Origin: Lachnospiraceae bacterium
GTDB taxonomy: Bacteria > Bacillota > Clostridia > Lachnospirales > Lachnospiraceae
Length of the DNA stretch: 64,000 bases
Direction of reading: 5' to 3'
NCBI GenBank assembly: GCA_017555455.1
Contig: JAFZGJ010000147.1
Span: 1-64,000, forward strand
Every line of letters begins with the position of its first letter. Within the stretch, counting starts at the first letter, position 1. Shown here one piece after another: positions 34,557 to 44,048 of the stretch. The notes beneath the pieces are model-generated. The model saw only the letters and a program-made list of their open reading frames with translations, did no database searches and had not been told where the DNA came from. The position numbers and the translations under genes are program-made.

Positions 34557-34982
34557 TTAGTAAATTCTTATATTAATATTAATAATTTTTGTTGAATATC
34601 CATCAACCAAACTCTTACCAGAATAGACCATCATCCGCTTATTCAGAGAATAATGGAACTTTTCTATGGTAAGTGTCTCGTTGAAAACGGTTTCCAAAAG
34701 TTCCAATAGGAAGGTTTCCCTAATAGTATTAGTGGAACCAGACCCTAATAACTTCACATACAAAGATAGTAAAAGATTAAATTCTAACAAACCATCGTGA
34801 GAAGATTCTGATGTAACAGCCCCATTAGGGTCTATTTCAATATATGATTCCGGTAAGTCATCTGAAGCGGGAGTATTTCCATTCGTAAAAATATCACATA
34901 CTCCATCCTCGCCAACTATGCCATAATCTAGCAAATAATTTGCTAAAGCCTCTCCTACCTTATTTATTATTGATATACTCAT
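34557..34982 (-). CDS. Tail terminator/completion protein, 141 aa
   Basis: I chose ATG 34982 (MSISIINKVGEAL), which has GAAAGGA about 6 bases upstream; an upstream ATG at 35012 lacks one. Helix-sheet content and position before the tube gene match tail terminator (gpU/gp17-like) proteins. It overlaps the upstream gene by 23 bp. Confidence 0.65.
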   Translation of the reverse strand: MSISIINKVGEALANYLLDYGIVGEDGVCDIFTNGNTPASDDLPESYIEIDPNGAVTSESSHDGLLEFNLLLSLYVKLLGSGSTNTIRETFLLELLETVFNETLTIEKFHYSLNKRMMVYSGKSLVDGYSTKIININIRIY

Positions 34983-35463
34983 TTTTAATCCTTTCAAATT
35001 CTTGTAATGCAAATTCTTTTAGGTCTGTAGAAAACCAACCTTTACCTCTCTTGTTGTCTCCACCTCTGCCTAAACTCTGGTCCACCCATAGACCATAAGG
35101 AGCAGCCGAATAAACACCTAGCACATATTGCCCTAATGAGGCAATTTCCATATTATTGATAGCATCTCTCAATAAAGACCTACCATCAATATTGATTTTC
35201 TCTCTACGATAGGTTATCACTCTTGTCATCGCAGATAATTCCGGAGGTGCTATAAATTCAATCATCACACCGTTTTCATATATAGCAAATCCTGTGCTAT
35301 CTGTTAGGTTATAGGTTTGGTCTTGGTAAGTATATTCCATATTCATCACCCATTCTTTTAAACTTTGGGCGGTTTCTCGCAGTATAGATAACGCAATATC
35401 ACGAGAGATAAACCCACTTTTCTCTCGGAATTGTCGCATTATCTTTTCATAATTACTGCTCAT
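34960..35463 (-). CDS. HK97 gp10-like head-tail connector protein, 167 aa
   Basis: I chose ATG 35463 (MSSNYEKIM), overlapping the upstream stop by 11 bp. The 'RDIALSILRETAQSLKEWVM' helix and the 'YSAAPYGLWVDQSLGRGGDN' stretch near the end, with Ala-Pro-Tyr before the C-terminal helix, are typical of gp10-like neck proteins. It sits in the connector cluster. Confidence 0.65.
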   Translation of the reverse strand: MSSNYEKIMRQFREKSGFISRDIALSILRETAQSLKEWVMNMEYTYQDQTYNLTDSTGFAIYENGVMIEFIAPPELSAMTRVITYRREKINIDGRSLLRDAINNMEIASLGQYVLGVYSAAPYGLWVDQSLGRGGDNKRGKGWFSTDLKEFALQEFERIKNEYINNK

Positions 35464-35773
35464 ATACTTCAATATCTATTCCACCAATATCATTATCTTT
35501 AATGGGGTAGACCTGTTTAATCTTTCCCGAATAAAGTTTACGACAACCATCATTAATAACTATGTCATCTCCTTGTTTAATCTCCACATCGTATATAGGT
35601 AGATGGACAATAGTTTCTAAACGATACCTATTACCACTCATATTTACAGAAGATTGTTCAAGATAGCACATCCCCTCAAAATACTCGTAGGGAGATTCTT
35701 TCCCGGTTATAGGGTCAATATACGAATCTCTAAACAAATGACAAGTATGCGGAAAGAAACTAAAATCTACCAT
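35453..35773 (-). CDS. Head closure/stopper-like protein, 106 aa
   Basis: It starts MVDFSFFPHTCHLFRDSYID, followed by 'GKESPYEYFEGMCYLEQSS' and a beta-barrel-like remainder (GDDIVINDGCRKLYSGKI). This is the pattern of phage head-tail joining (SPP1 gp16-like) proteins. It overlaps the adaptor gene by 7 bp. Confidence 0.65.
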   Translation of the reverse strand: MVDFSFFPHTCHLFRDSYIDPITGKESPYEYFEGMCYLEQSSVNMSGNRYRLETIVHLPIYDVEIKQGDDIVINDGCRKLYSGKIKQVYPIKDNDIGGIDIEVYEQ

Positions 35774-36123
35774 AATATCGTATAATCCTCTATTCTTGAA
35801 ACATTTAAGTCATGTGTTGCAACACCCCATTTTAACCTTAGCATCTTGACTTTATTCATCCATAAAGCCCTATCAGCATCAGAAATCTTTAAGTCCGATG
35901 TAGATATGCTCCTATCACCTATTTGTTTGCGATAAGAGCCACCTCGCATCGAAAATAAAGCAGATTCTATTACCATAGCTTCTGCAAGGTCTCTGTCTCT
36001 TTCGGAAACATCAAAAGCAGGAGTACCACGCTCTATATCATAAGACAACAATGCCCTGTCTATGGTTCTGTCAGATAAAACATAATTATCAAAAACTTGT
36101 AGGTAATCTTCTATTAGTAACAT
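35767..36123 (-). CDS. Head-tail adaptor, 118 aa
   Basis: A helical protein of typical adaptor size directly after the major capsid gene (YLQVFDNYVLSDRTIDRALL; DRDLAEAMVIESALF). Position and helix content match gp6/gp15-like adaptors that bind the portal ring. No single motif proves it. Confidence 0.6.
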   Translation of the reverse strand: MLLIEDYLQVFDNYVLSDRTIDRALLSYDIERGTPAFDVSERDRDLAEAMVIESALFSMRGGSYRKQIGDRSISTSDLKISDADRALWMNKVKMLRLKWGVATHDLNVSRIEDYTILW

Positions 36124-36142
36124 AATACTCCCGTCTTTTTAT

Positions 36143-37351
36143 TTATTTTACAGTCAAATATCTCATATTCTTACCAGCAGTAAGTACATATAGAGATGTT
36201 TCTTCGGTATCCCAAATTTGGACTTTTTCTCTTGTGTTGCAGTTGTATGTCATCAAGATACGACCACCATCATACATACCATAACTACCAACAGAACCAG
36301 CATCTCCACCAACAGTCAAGTGACCTGAAGAGTGAATTTCTCCGATATTTCCTTTAGGTTTGAAGACAAGGACATCTTCTTTGAAACCAGTCATATCTTT
36401 GAATTCAAATTTACCAGTCTTAGGATTGATAACAGGGATAGATGTAATGAAGTCTCTAACAACAAACTTAACACCAATTCTGCGTTCCAATGCAGAGACA
36501 AGTTCTTCGTGGCTCATACCAGCAGTAGTGTTAACTCTTTCCTCTACTGATTTATCAACAAGCATAGAATTCAAGAACAATGCAATGTCTGCTCTAACTT
36601 TGGTATGATTAACCAAACGATACAATGTGTAGAAACCAATCTCAATTTCGATATTTGATTTTTTCATACCTTTAGCCATCATTGAAAGCAATGTTTCATC
36701 AATAGCTCGGATAGGGTTAGATTCAGAACCTTCTACTTCATATTTTTCATCAGTCCACCAACGACTATTTCCGGTTAGTGTTTTTCTATTTTCAGTAGGA
36801 ACCTTGAAATCAAATTCAATGTTTGAGTAAGAACCATCATTGTTGTCTTTGGTAATTTCATACTTACCATTGAACACAACATAGTCACGCATATAAGATG
36901 CTCTATCATCGTGTTCTCTTAGTTTTGCATCGAAATTTTCTTGCAACATCAATCTAGCAGCAGTAACAAGAGGAGTACCTACCATTTCTGCTTCCATGAG
37001 AAGTTTAGCAGCTCTTAGGTAATCTTCTTGACCCATAGTCTCATTAGTAGCCATGTGAGGAATAGTTCCTTCCAAAGCACTAAATCCACGAGTAGGAGTA
37101 GGTCTTGCATGAGCTTCAAGAGCAACATGGTTAGCCATAACTCCGATATTATTTTCTCTTTGAAGTGCTGCATAAGTCATATTGAATGCAGGTTTCAAAG
37201 GAAGTTGTTTAAAGCCATCTGTATTTCTACCATTACCTGTGCGGTAAGGAAATACGACATCTTCCAAGAATACACTGAATTGCTCATTACTAAGCAAACC
37301 AGCCATCTCCATCAATGAATTAAAATTCTTTAAATATCCGTATTGTGCCAT
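36143..37351 (-). CDS. Major capsid protein, 402 aa
   Basis: Size, position after the scaffold and head protein, and a mixed alpha/beta composition fit an HK97-fold capsid protein. Conserved-looking stretches include NFDAKLREHDDRASYMRDYV and 'SHEELVSALERRIGVKFVVR'. There is no obvious cleavable N-terminal delta domain, consistent with a separate scaffold gene upstream. Confidence 0.8.
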   Translation of the reverse strand: MAQYGYLKNFNSLMEMAGLLSNEQFSVFLEDVVFPYRTGNGRNTDGFKQLPLKPAFNMTYAALQRENNIGVMANHVALEAHARPTPTRGFSALEGTIPHMATNETMGQEDYLRAAKLLMEAEMVGTPLVTAARLMLQENFDAKLREHDDRASYMRDYVVFNGKYEITKDNNDGSYSNIEFDFKVPTENRKTLTGNSRWWTDEKYEVEGSESNPIRAIDETLLSMMAKGMKKSNIEIEIGFYTLYRLVNHTKVRADIALFLNSMLVDKSVEERVNTTAGMSHEELVSALERRIGVKFVVRDFITSIPVINPKTGKFEFKDMTGFKEDVLVFKPKGNIGEIHSSGHLTVGGDAGSVGSYGMYDGGRILMTYNCNTREKVQIWDTEETSLYVLTAGKNMRYLTVK

Positions 37352-37353
37352 AA

Positions 37354-37995
37354 TTATTCGTATTTAACAGTTTGTAGTTTTTCTTTCAATACTTTAGGCA
37401 ATGCAGGAGCGACCTCACTCAACAAACGACCTCTATCAATAAGAGTAATGTTTAGTTTTGATTTAGGGTCAGCACCAACATACATTAGATTAGTCTTAGT
37501 TAGACCTTCTACATCCCAAGAAGATGCTTCAGATAGAATCAAGCAATCTCCGGCTTTCATTTCTCCAATAGCACCAGCATCAATTGCGATTTGATAATTA
37601 CCATCAGAAGTATTGCTAATAGTACCAATAGTAATAGTTTTTGAAGTGTCAGATGGATTGACTAGCACCATATTCTTCTTCAAAAGAGCAACACCTTCCC
37701 AATGAGCGATTTCTACAGTTGTAGATTCAGATGTCACATCAGAAAGGATTCTATAAGTAGGAATAGGAACATAAGCTCCAACTTCTTTCTTGTAGCAAGG
37801 GGTAGCAGTACGGATAGATTCAGGATAAATATCAACAACCTTTAGACCTGACTTGTATTCAAATTGAAGGTCTATGATACCACCCATAATTCTTGAACCG
37901 TCTTGCTCCAACCATACAGGAAACATACCTTCAGTAGAGGCAGTTCTTCCGGGACCATAGATATGGCCCAATCCATTTTGTAAAGGAGTGTTCAT
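37354..37995 (-). CDS. Head protein, possibly decoration or head fibre (213 aa)
   Basis: It starts MNTPLQNGLGHIYGPGRTAS and contains a beta barrel-like region with VALLKKNMVLVNPSDTSKTI and 'IGEMKAGDCLILSEASSW'. It lies between scaffold and major capsid genes, with a 2-base gap to the latter. The place and beta content suggest a capsid decoration protein; this is inference. Confidence 0.6.
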   Translation of the reverse strand: MNTPLQNGLGHIYGPGRTASTEGMFPVWLEQDGSRIMGGIIDLQFEYKSGLKVVDIYPESIRTATPCYKKEVGAYVPIPTYRILSDVTSESTTVEIAHWEGVALLKKNMVLVNPSDTSKTITIGTISNTSDGNYQIAIDAGAIGEMKAGDCLILSEASSWDVEGLTKTNLMYVGADPKSKLNITLIDRGRLLSEVAPALPKVLKEKLQTVKYE

Positions 37996-38022
37996 TTTTT
38001 CTTTGTTTTTAAATAGTTAAAC

Positions 38023-38685
38023 TTATTTCTCTTTTCTAGACTCCAACATTTTTTTAATGTCGCTGAAGTCTGGTTTTTGGTCTGAACCATCACCATCCAT
38101 AGGTTTATAGGTTTCTCCACGACTTGACAATGTTTGGTTAAAGTGCTTGTAAGCCTCATTGTAAATATCATCAGCAGAAGCATCTTTACCAAGTCTGAGT
38201 TTTGCTATCTCTACACTATTATCGAAATCAACAGACCAAGACTTGCTTAGTTTTAACTCTGATTTCTTTGAAGCAATACTCTCGTTTTTAATAAGCTCTA
38301 TCTTATCGGACTCCAAAGATGATATTTTATCTCTAAGTGGAGCAAGTGCTGATTCAATGCTTGTCTTTTGTGTCTCAGCAAATCGTGTAAAGAAACCCTC
38401 CAAATCAAATTCGGTAGGTTTAGTTTCAGGGTTGGTTGTAGGCTTATAGTTTTTAGCAAAGTCAGCATTCATTTTAATAAGATTACGATTAGCAGAATCA
38501 ATACTGTTTTTCGCATACTTTTCAATGAAATCCGACATTTCAACTTCATCACCTACTAATGACAGAAACGGTTCAAGTGTTTCTTTAATCGTTCTATCGC
38601 TTATTTGAAGAGATGATTTCCCTTCCGCATTTGTGAATGATGCCTTGATATTTTCAAGCAATTCTTCAATAGTGAATTTAGCCAT
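38023..38685 (-). CDS. Capsid scaffolding protein, 220 aa
   Basis: A highly charged helical protein with central coiled coil (SALAPLRDKISSLESDKIEL) and a basic C-terminus (IKKMLESRKEK) that could bind capsid subunits, as in many phage scaffolds. It is the first gene of the leftward virion operon, directly downstream of a consensus promoter. Confidence 0.75.
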   Translation of the reverse strand: MAKFTIEELLENIKASFTNAEGKSSLQISDRTIKETLEPFLSLVGDEVEMSDFIEKYAKNSIDSANRNLIKMNADFAKNYKPTTNPETKPTEFDLEGFFTRFAETQKTSIESALAPLRDKISSLESDKIELIKNESIASKKSELKLSKSWSVDFDNSVEIAKLRLGKDASADDIYNEAYKHFNQTLSSRGETYKPMDGDGSDQKPDFSDIKKMLESRKEK

Positions 38686-38735
38686 AGTGTCTCTATGTTT
38701 ATATATATATGTTTGAAATTGTTATTTATTTACCG

Positions 38736-38766
38736 CAAATATACGAATATTTCTTTTTTATACAAA
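38736..38766 (-). promoter_or_regulatory. Promoter of the leftward virion operon
   Basis: On the minus strand TTTG (plus 38763-38766), 19 bases, then TATATTTG (plus 38736-38743), a full match to the Bacteroidota consensus, ~50 bases upstream of the scaffold gene. Confidence 0.75.
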
Positions 38767-38772
38767 ATGTTG

Positions 38773-38780
38773 TATTTTTG
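38773..38780 (+). promoter_or_regulatory. -7 element for the terminase/portal genes
   Basis: TATTTTTG matches TAnnTTTG and lies 16 bases before the terminase ATG. A TTTG -33 box is not evident. It is divergent from the virion promoter 30 bases away. Confidence 0.5.
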
Positions 38781-38796
38781 TGCAAATTTACTATAT

Positions 38797-40512
38797 ATGA
38801 AGATAAAGTTCAAAGACCCCAACAAAATACCGCAAAAATACCCCAAAGTGGTTAGACAAGACCCCACTATGGATGACCCCGGATTTGTGGAAATTGATGG
38901 GTTCAGACTGAGACCAAATATAGACCTCATACCACAAAGAGGGATGCAAGAGAATACTGCTGCGTCTGATTGCAACTTGATATTCTTAGGTGGAAGTGGT
39001 ACATCGGGAAAAACCTTTATCGGTCTTATGGGTTATTGTAAAGGGCTTGGATTTCAGAACTTTACAGGTCGTATAGTAACAATGCAATCCAAAGACGGGG
39101 ATGTCGGTTCTTCAATGAAGCGTGATGCCGAACAGATTTATGGCGGTTTCGCAGGATGTAAATTAACCGTATCTAGTGGGATAACAGCAGAATGGTCTCA
39201 ATGGAATAATACATTGAAATTTATCCATGTCAATTTTAATCCATTTAGTCCCAAAGAGTGGGAAATGTACAAAGCACATTGTAAAGCGAACACAGCATCT
39301 TATATTTATTTTGATGAGTGTACAGGGGTAGAAACTTGGAAGAAATTCGCTTATATGTTCTCCCGAAATCGTGACTCTTCCGGGGCTATGAGACCGAAGA
39401 CGATATGTTCGTTCAATCCGGAACACGAGCATTGGACTACAGCCTTTTTAAAAAGGGCCGGATATTTGAATGAAGATTGGACTTATCCTAAAGAAAATAA
39501 TGGGAGAGTCACCTATTTCTACTCAGGTGACGGTGATGATATTGATGGTATTATTTTCGGTAAAACAAAAACAGAAGTAGTACAAAAAGCAGGGATAACC
39601 ATATCAAAAGAAGAAGAAGCATTTGGTATGAAACCAGAGGATATGGTTAAGTCATTCACTTGTTTTATGGGTTCTCCTATAGATAATAAGATTCTTGTCA
39701 ATATTACCCAAGGAGAAAGCATTGCTAACCTTGCAGCAGTAGGTAAAACCGAAGGAGCCAAGATGCACTTGGGGTATTTCGGTCCAACGGACAGTGGTAT
39801 GACAAAGGTGACTCCTAAAGTCATTGAGAATATATTCACATCTCCTGTATCAGATTTCAAGGAAGCTCGTTATGCTACATTGGATGTGTCCGCAGGAGGA
39901 GACTTAACAATTATGTGGATATGGAGAGGAACAACCCTAATAGGTAGAGAAGATATTGTATCTGATGACCCGGTAAAATTAGAGCAATGGGTATCGCATT
40001 GTCTAAATAAATGGGGAGTACCTATGCGAAACTTCGCTTATGACTCCGGTGGTATGGGATTTTTCCTCAAACGCTATAAAGATGGATTCGCAGTAACTAA
40101 CAATATGCGACCAGTTCAAGAAATAGATAGTTTTGGAAACGCAACAGATATTCATAAGGATTATTATGATATTAGGTCTCAACTCATGGCGAAATTTGAG
40201 GCAATGTTAATTATGGGAGACATTTCTTGTGAGATAAGTCCTCAGACAATGTATCCCCACACAAAAAAGAAAATCTTAACTCCTTTCATAAATATATTAA
40301 TGGAAGAAAGGAACTTATTTATATGGGAGAAAAATAACAACAAAACAAAGGCAAGAACAAAGAATGATTTTAAGACAAGATACGGATATTCTCCGGATGC
40401 GATGGACTCTCTTTGGTTAATTGCCCGTTTTCACATAGATTCTCGCCCTAAGAAAGAAGATGTAACGGAATTTACAGAAGCAGATTATTACACAGCATTT
40501 AATAATTGGTAA
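38797..40512 (+). CDS. terL: Terminase large subunit, 571 aa
   Basis: Walker A GGSGTSGKT at residues 65-73, a Walker B-like IYFDEC near residue 170, and a nuclease domain with LDVSAGGD and AYDSGGMGF (RNase H-like acidic residues) identify the packaging motor. I chose ATG 38797: the frame continues upstream to 38695 but that extension is hydrophobic, overlaps the divergent promoter and is not typical of the family. The portal gene follows after 5 bases. Confidence 0.93.
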   Translation: MKIKFKDPNKIPQKYPKVVRQDPTMDDPGFVEIDGFRLRPNIDLIPQRGMQENTAASDCNLIFLGGSGTSGKTFIGLMGYCKGLGFQNFTGRIVTMQSKDGDVGSSMKRDAEQIYGGFAGCKLTVSSGITAEWSQWNNTLKFIHVNFNPFSPKEWEMYKAHCKANTASYIYFDECTGVETWKKFAYMFSRNRDSSGAMRPKTICSFNPEHEHWTTAFLKRAGYLNEDWTYPKENNGRVTYFYSGDGDDIDGIIFGKTKTEVVQKAGITISKEEEAFGMKPEDMVKSFTCFMGSPIDNKILVNITQGESIANLAAVGKTEGAKMHLGYFGPTDSGMTKVTPKVIENIFTSPVSDFKEARYATLDVSAGGDLTIMWIWRGTTLIGREDIVSDDPVKLEQWVSHCLNKWGVPMRNFAYDSGGMGFFLKRYKDGFAVTNNMRPVQEIDSFGNATDIHKDYYDIRSQLMAKFEAMLIMGDISCEISPQTMYPHTKKKILTPFINILMEERNLFIWEKNNNKTKARTKNDFKTRYGYSPDAMDSLWLIARFHIDSRPKKEDVTEFTEADYYTAFNNW

Positions 40513-40517
40513 ACGAT

Positions 40518-41987
40518 ATGAAGATAAGTGATTATTTAGTAAAAAAACAATGGTCAAGAAGAGTATTGGGATACAATAGCTCTTACATAGAGACAAATCC
40601 CAAGAACAATGTAATGAGAAAACCTTCGGGGAAATTTGAAGTTTTTAGCCAAGATAGATTCTTGAATGAGATTCATTCAGGTTCGCACATAATATTTGAT
40701 TGCAACCATCGTTCAATGAGACCCAAATATAAATATGATTTGGAAAAAAATGCAAATGTTCTAGATGGTTACGAAGATGTAACAAGGATGGCGGTATCAT
40801 GGCAAGAGGCTATCAGAAGCAATAAGACTGCTACTTGTGGTGGAAATCCATTATGGATAGGCAACGAGAATGAAGATGTATCATCGGCAGAAAAAGTAGC
40901 TAAAATCAAATCTCACATTAATACATTTAATCTACAAGCAGCACTATTACAACATTTCTACACAATATTCGGAACTGCGGATGGCGCATTGTATTTCTAC
41001 AGAGATGGGGATAATATTTGTTGGGAATGTTTCTCTTATGAAGATGGAGATAATTGCACAGAGAGACCAGACTATGAGACTCCCAATGTTAAAATGGGAG
41101 TGAGATATTTTGATTACGAGGGATTTGATGCAGTTGAATTTTATAGAACAACAAAAAATGAACTATTCATCCAATTCCCGGATGAAGATGAGATGCGTAA
41201 ACATTTTCCTAATGCTATCGGAACAATTACCGAAGATGGATATTATCTTATCAGTAGCGTTATTCATGGACTTGATGAATCATTATTCTGCTATCATAGA
41301 GAAAGAGATATTCCATCAGGTCCAGTGCAAAAGAATATAGAAGATTTTGAGAGCCTACTATCCGACTGCGGAGAAAACATTAAATACTACGCATATCAAA
41401 TTCTCTTCCTAAGCGGAGGATCAATGAGTCTTCCAAATGCTAATTTCGGAGGAAAAGTAATAGGTAGTAAGACTGCCGATGGTGATGCCAAGATTCTAGA
41501 ACCGGCTGATGCGTCTAATACTCTAGATATTGGGTTCAAAAAGGTGTATAATGCTATTTGTGATGGTTCTAAAAGCGTCTTTATTAAGCCGGATGAGTTG
41601 AAAGGACAAAACGATTCAGGAGCATATATCGCAAATCTTTATTGGCCAGAATTACAATGGGCAACTCTATTCTATTCAAGATATTCAAAATGTTTGACAA
41701 AGGTACTTAGGGTTATTAAAAAACTTGTAGGACAAATAGAAGGGGATTTATACGGATACTCTCAAATTAAACTATCCTATATGTTTGACCCCTATATACC
41801 TAAGAATAAACTGGAGCAATCTACAATCCTACAACAAGGAGTAACAGCCGGATTCATATCAATAGAAACAGCAACAGAAGAATCCGATTCTGCTAATCCA
41901 CAAGAGGTTGCACGATTAGAGACGCAGGCACTCAAGAGAATTGAACGGGAAAGGATGCTTAACGAAACGCAATCAAACAACGAGTAA
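40518..41987 (+). CDS. Portal protein, 489 aa
   Basis: Size, position after terL and helical content with a YAYQILFLSGGSMSLPN core fit an HK97-type portal. The C-terminal Gln/Glu-rich helix (ETQALKRIERERML) is typical. ATG 40518 is 5 bases after the terL stop. A TTG at 40506 would overlap it. A terminator follows directly. Confidence 0.85.
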   Translation: MKISDYLVKKQWSRRVLGYNSSYIETNPKNNVMRKPSGKFEVFSQDRFLNEIHSGSHIIFDCNHRSMRPKYKYDLEKNANVLDGYEDVTRMAVSWQEAIRSNKTATCGGNPLWIGNENEDVSSAEKVAKIKSHINTFNLQAALLQHFYTIFGTADGALYFYRDGDNICWECFSYEDGDNCTERPDYETPNVKMGVRYFDYEGFDAVEFYRTTKNELFIQFPDEDEMRKHFPNAIGTITEDGYYLISSVIHGLDESLFCYHRERDIPSGPVQKNIEDFESLLSDCGENIKYYAYQILFLSGGSMSLPNANFGGKVIGSKTADGDAKILEPADASNTLDIGFKKVYNAICDGSKSVFIKPDELKGQNDSGAYIANLYWPELQWATLFYSRYSKCLTKVLRVIKKLVGQIEGDLYGYSQIKLSYMFDPYIPKNKLEQSTILQQGVTAGFISIETATEESDSANPQEVARLETQALKRIERERMLNETQSNNE

Positions 41988-41997
41988 AAATGAAAAG

Positions 41998-42023
41998 AAG
42001 ATGCTGAAAAAGCATCTTTTTTT
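41998..42023 (+). terminator. Intrinsic terminator after the portal gene
   Basis: AAGATGC (41998-42004) pairs with GCATCTT (42012-42018), loop TGAAAAA, followed by a run of T to 42023. Its T-run supplies the TTTG of the next promoter. Confidence 0.9.
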
Positions 42024-42051
42024 GCATATTAAAAATAAAAATCTAACTTTG
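42021..42051 (+). promoter_or_regulatory. Promoter of the recombination operon
   Basis: TTTG (42021-42024), 19 bases, then TAACTTTG (42044-42051), a full match to the Bacteroidota consensus, 17 bases before the ATG at 42069. Confidence 0.85.
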
Positions 42052-42068
42052 CGAAAATTAGATTCACA

Positions 42069-42908
42069 ATGGTAGTTAACGAGAAATTATATTGTTCTTA
42101 TCCATCCAGAGGCAAAATTGTGATACAGACAGCCTATATAAATGATATAAATGGATGTATCGCAACTTTATCAAATGGTAAGCAAATAGATATATCAACA
42201 GGACTTCAAATAGGCATAGATGATGATAGAATTTGGGGTGTAATAACTCCTGAAATTGAAGAAGAAATCAAAATTAGAGAGAAGGCAGGGAAAGCGAGAA
42301 GTTGGATAAAAAGATTCACATCTCTTGATGACAAGGCTTTGTTGCTCTATAGCATTTTCAAAAGACACGAGAATGAAAGTAGCTACAAGACATATCTGCA
42401 TAACCTTGATGAAAAGCAAAAACTAACATTGCGAACAGACACTATAAGAAACATTAAAGCGAATTTTGAGAGACCTTATTGGTGTTCCAATGATGATGCC
42501 CTCAATGGAGTCTTTGGATGCAAGAAACTATTATCAAGTCTAAAAATAAAAGAGTCTCATTGCTTACACTGCGAACATTATAAACTTAGTAGGAAATGGG
42601 ATATATATAGAAGATTGCGAATTTTGGCCGGATTAACGATTAAAGAAGTCGGTATATTTCTAAAAATCAATGACTATGCTAATATTGAAAACGGATTCCG
42701 GAACCCAACCAATCAAGAATTATTAATGTTACAATCATTATATGGAGTAGACAACTGGAGTGTAGAACAAGTCTTAGACTTTATGGACACAGAAAGAGAT
42801 ACAATTAGAAAGAAAACCGACCCATTCTTTAAAAGGTGGGGAGATATAGTTAAAATTAATACATTTATAAAACATGAGAACATTAAAAATCAACTTAGAA
42901 TCTTTTGA
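42069..42908 (+). CDS. Helix-turn-helix protein, first gene of the recombination operon (279 aa)
   Basis: An XRE-like HTH lies in the C-terminal part (RRLRILAGLTIKEVGIFLKI, followed by ANIENGFRNPTNQELLMLQ). A cysteine set (CSNDD ... CKK ... CLHC) in the middle may bind zinc. The N-terminus is beta-rich. As the first gene after a strong promoter it could be a transcription regulator of early genes. The overlap with the next gene is 35 bp. Confidence 0.65.
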   Translation: MVVNEKLYCSYPSRGKIVIQTAYINDINGCIATLSNGKQIDISTGLQIGIDDDRIWGVITPEIEEEIKIREKAGKARSWIKRFTSLDDKALLLYSIFKRHENESSYKTYLHNLDEKQKLTLRTDTIRNIKANFERPYWCSNDDALNGVFGCKKLLSSLKIKESHCLHCEHYKLSRKWDIYRRLRILAGLTIKEVGIFLKINDYANIENGFRNPTNQELLMLQSLYGVDNWSVEQVLDFMDTERDTIRKKTDPFFKRWGDIVKINTFIKHENIKNQLRIF

Positions 42909-43224
42909 GGTTCGTGCAAACAGAAAATTCGTAGATGTAGAATCAGCAGACAAACAATGGAAGGTCCAGTTCGGATGGAGAACAAAAGGATATGCCCAAA
43001 TTCTATATCTAATAGAAAACAAAGACAATGCAGCTTTAAAGCAGCTATGTAATTACCTGTTTTTTACTAGGTTAGTTATTGAAGATGTAAACTTCCTGAA
43101 ACTATATCAGCAAATACTTGGAGAACATATTGCGAACATCAAAGCTGTCAATGTAACAGAAGAAGAACAACAACAAATTATCAAAGAGGAAAAAGCGTTA
43201 CACGATGGAAACAATGCCCAATAA
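42874..43224 (+). CDS. Hypothetical protein, 116 aa
   Basis: A helical charged protein (KQWKVQFGWRTKGYAQILYL; EEEQQQIIKEEKALHDG) without a known motif, overlapping the neighbours at both ends. Its place in the recombination operon suggests an early function. Confidence 0.65.
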   Translation: MRTLKINLESFEVRANRKFVDVESADKQWKVQFGWRTKGYAQILYLIENKDNAALKQLCNYLFFTRLVIEDVNFLKLYQQILGEHIANIKAVNVTEEEQQQIIKEEKALHDGNNAQ

Positions 43225-43513
43225 CATATTCAATTACAAGTTTCAGAAATATGTTGAGCAAAACAACATTAGAATAGGTAAAAACGACAAAGAACATTCT
43301 ATCAAAGTAGATAAAAAGTGGATAAATTTTGACGAATCTATCAGTTTTTTTTCAGCATTGATACAAGAGAGAATAGATAGGCAAGAACTACTCTCTCAAT
43401 CAGGCATTGAAAGACTGTACAATGTTTCAGCAACAAGTATCAATAGGTTTGTTGAAAAAGGATTATGGCAAAGAATATACATAGGAAAATGTAAATTTTA
43501 TTTAATGAAGTAA
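43205..43513 (+). CDS. Hypothetical protein with possible HTH, 102 aa
   Basis: Residues ~64-85 (SGIERLYNVSATSINRFVEK) look like a winged or simple helix-turn-helix, so DNA binding is possible. The start could also be ATG 43214 (MPNNIFNYKFQ). It overlaps the upstream gene by 20 bp and lies one base before the next. Confidence 0.6.
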   Translation: METMPNNIFNYKFQKYVEQNNIRIGKNDKEHSIKVDKKWINFDESISFFSALIQERIDRQELLSQSGIERLYNVSATSINRFVEKGLWQRIYIGKCKFYLMK

Positions 43514-43514
43514 T

Positions 43515-44048
43515 ATGGAAGAAAAAGGAATACACTACAGAATAGGTGGAAATTTAACTCATTGCGGATGCGAATGTTTGCCTAACGGTCAGGATATTGA
43601 CTATATCATTATTGAAAAGATAGAGTTCTGTGAGGATGCAAAGGTAAACGGACAAAAGAAAAACAATGTATGGATTGCAACTTTCGCTAAAAACCCATAC
43701 ACTAACCTTCCAATGGTATTAAACTCTACAAATCGTAAAAGGATTGCAAAACTATATCCGAACTGTAATGGATATATAAACCTATTGAAAAATATCCCGG
43801 TAAGATTGACAAAGGAATTAACAAGAGATGCTGTAGATGGTGGTCAAACTTGGGGGCTTAGAATATCTAAAGAACCGGCTAAAGAGCCACAAACGAAAAA
43901 GATTCCTCTAACTAAAGAAGATACTGCAAAATGGACATCGGCAGTGTCATTCCTTAAAGGTGGCAATAGTATCGATAAAATTAAAGCAAAGTACATCATT
44001 ACTCCGGAACTTGAAGAAGAACTTTTAAAAGAAGCTAATAATGGATAA
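43515..44048 (+). CDS. Phage protein upstream of the exonuclease, 177 aa
   Basis: The N-terminal 110 residues are beta-rich with a Cys triplet (CGCEC) and VWIATFAKNPYTNLPMVLNS, then a Pro/Lys-rich linker and a helical end. In related Bacteroidota phages a protein like this often stands before the YqaJ-type exonuclease, which suggests a single-strand annealing or accessory role; this is inference from context. It overlaps the exonuclease gene by 8 bp. Confidence 0.6.
   Translation: MEEKGIHYRIGGNLTHCGCECLPNGQDIDYIIIEKIEFCEDAKVNGQKKNNVWIATFAKNPYTNLPMVLNSTNRKRIAKLYPNCNGYINLLKNIPVRLTKELTRDAVDGGQTWGLRISKEPAKEPQTKKIPLTKEDTAKWTSAVSFLKGGNSIDKIKAKYIITPELEEELLKEANNG

Noticed and set aside
38695..38796. 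N-terminal extension of the large terminase
   Set aside because: It overlaps the divergent promoter, is hydrophobic and not typical of the family; ATG 38797 follows the -7 box.
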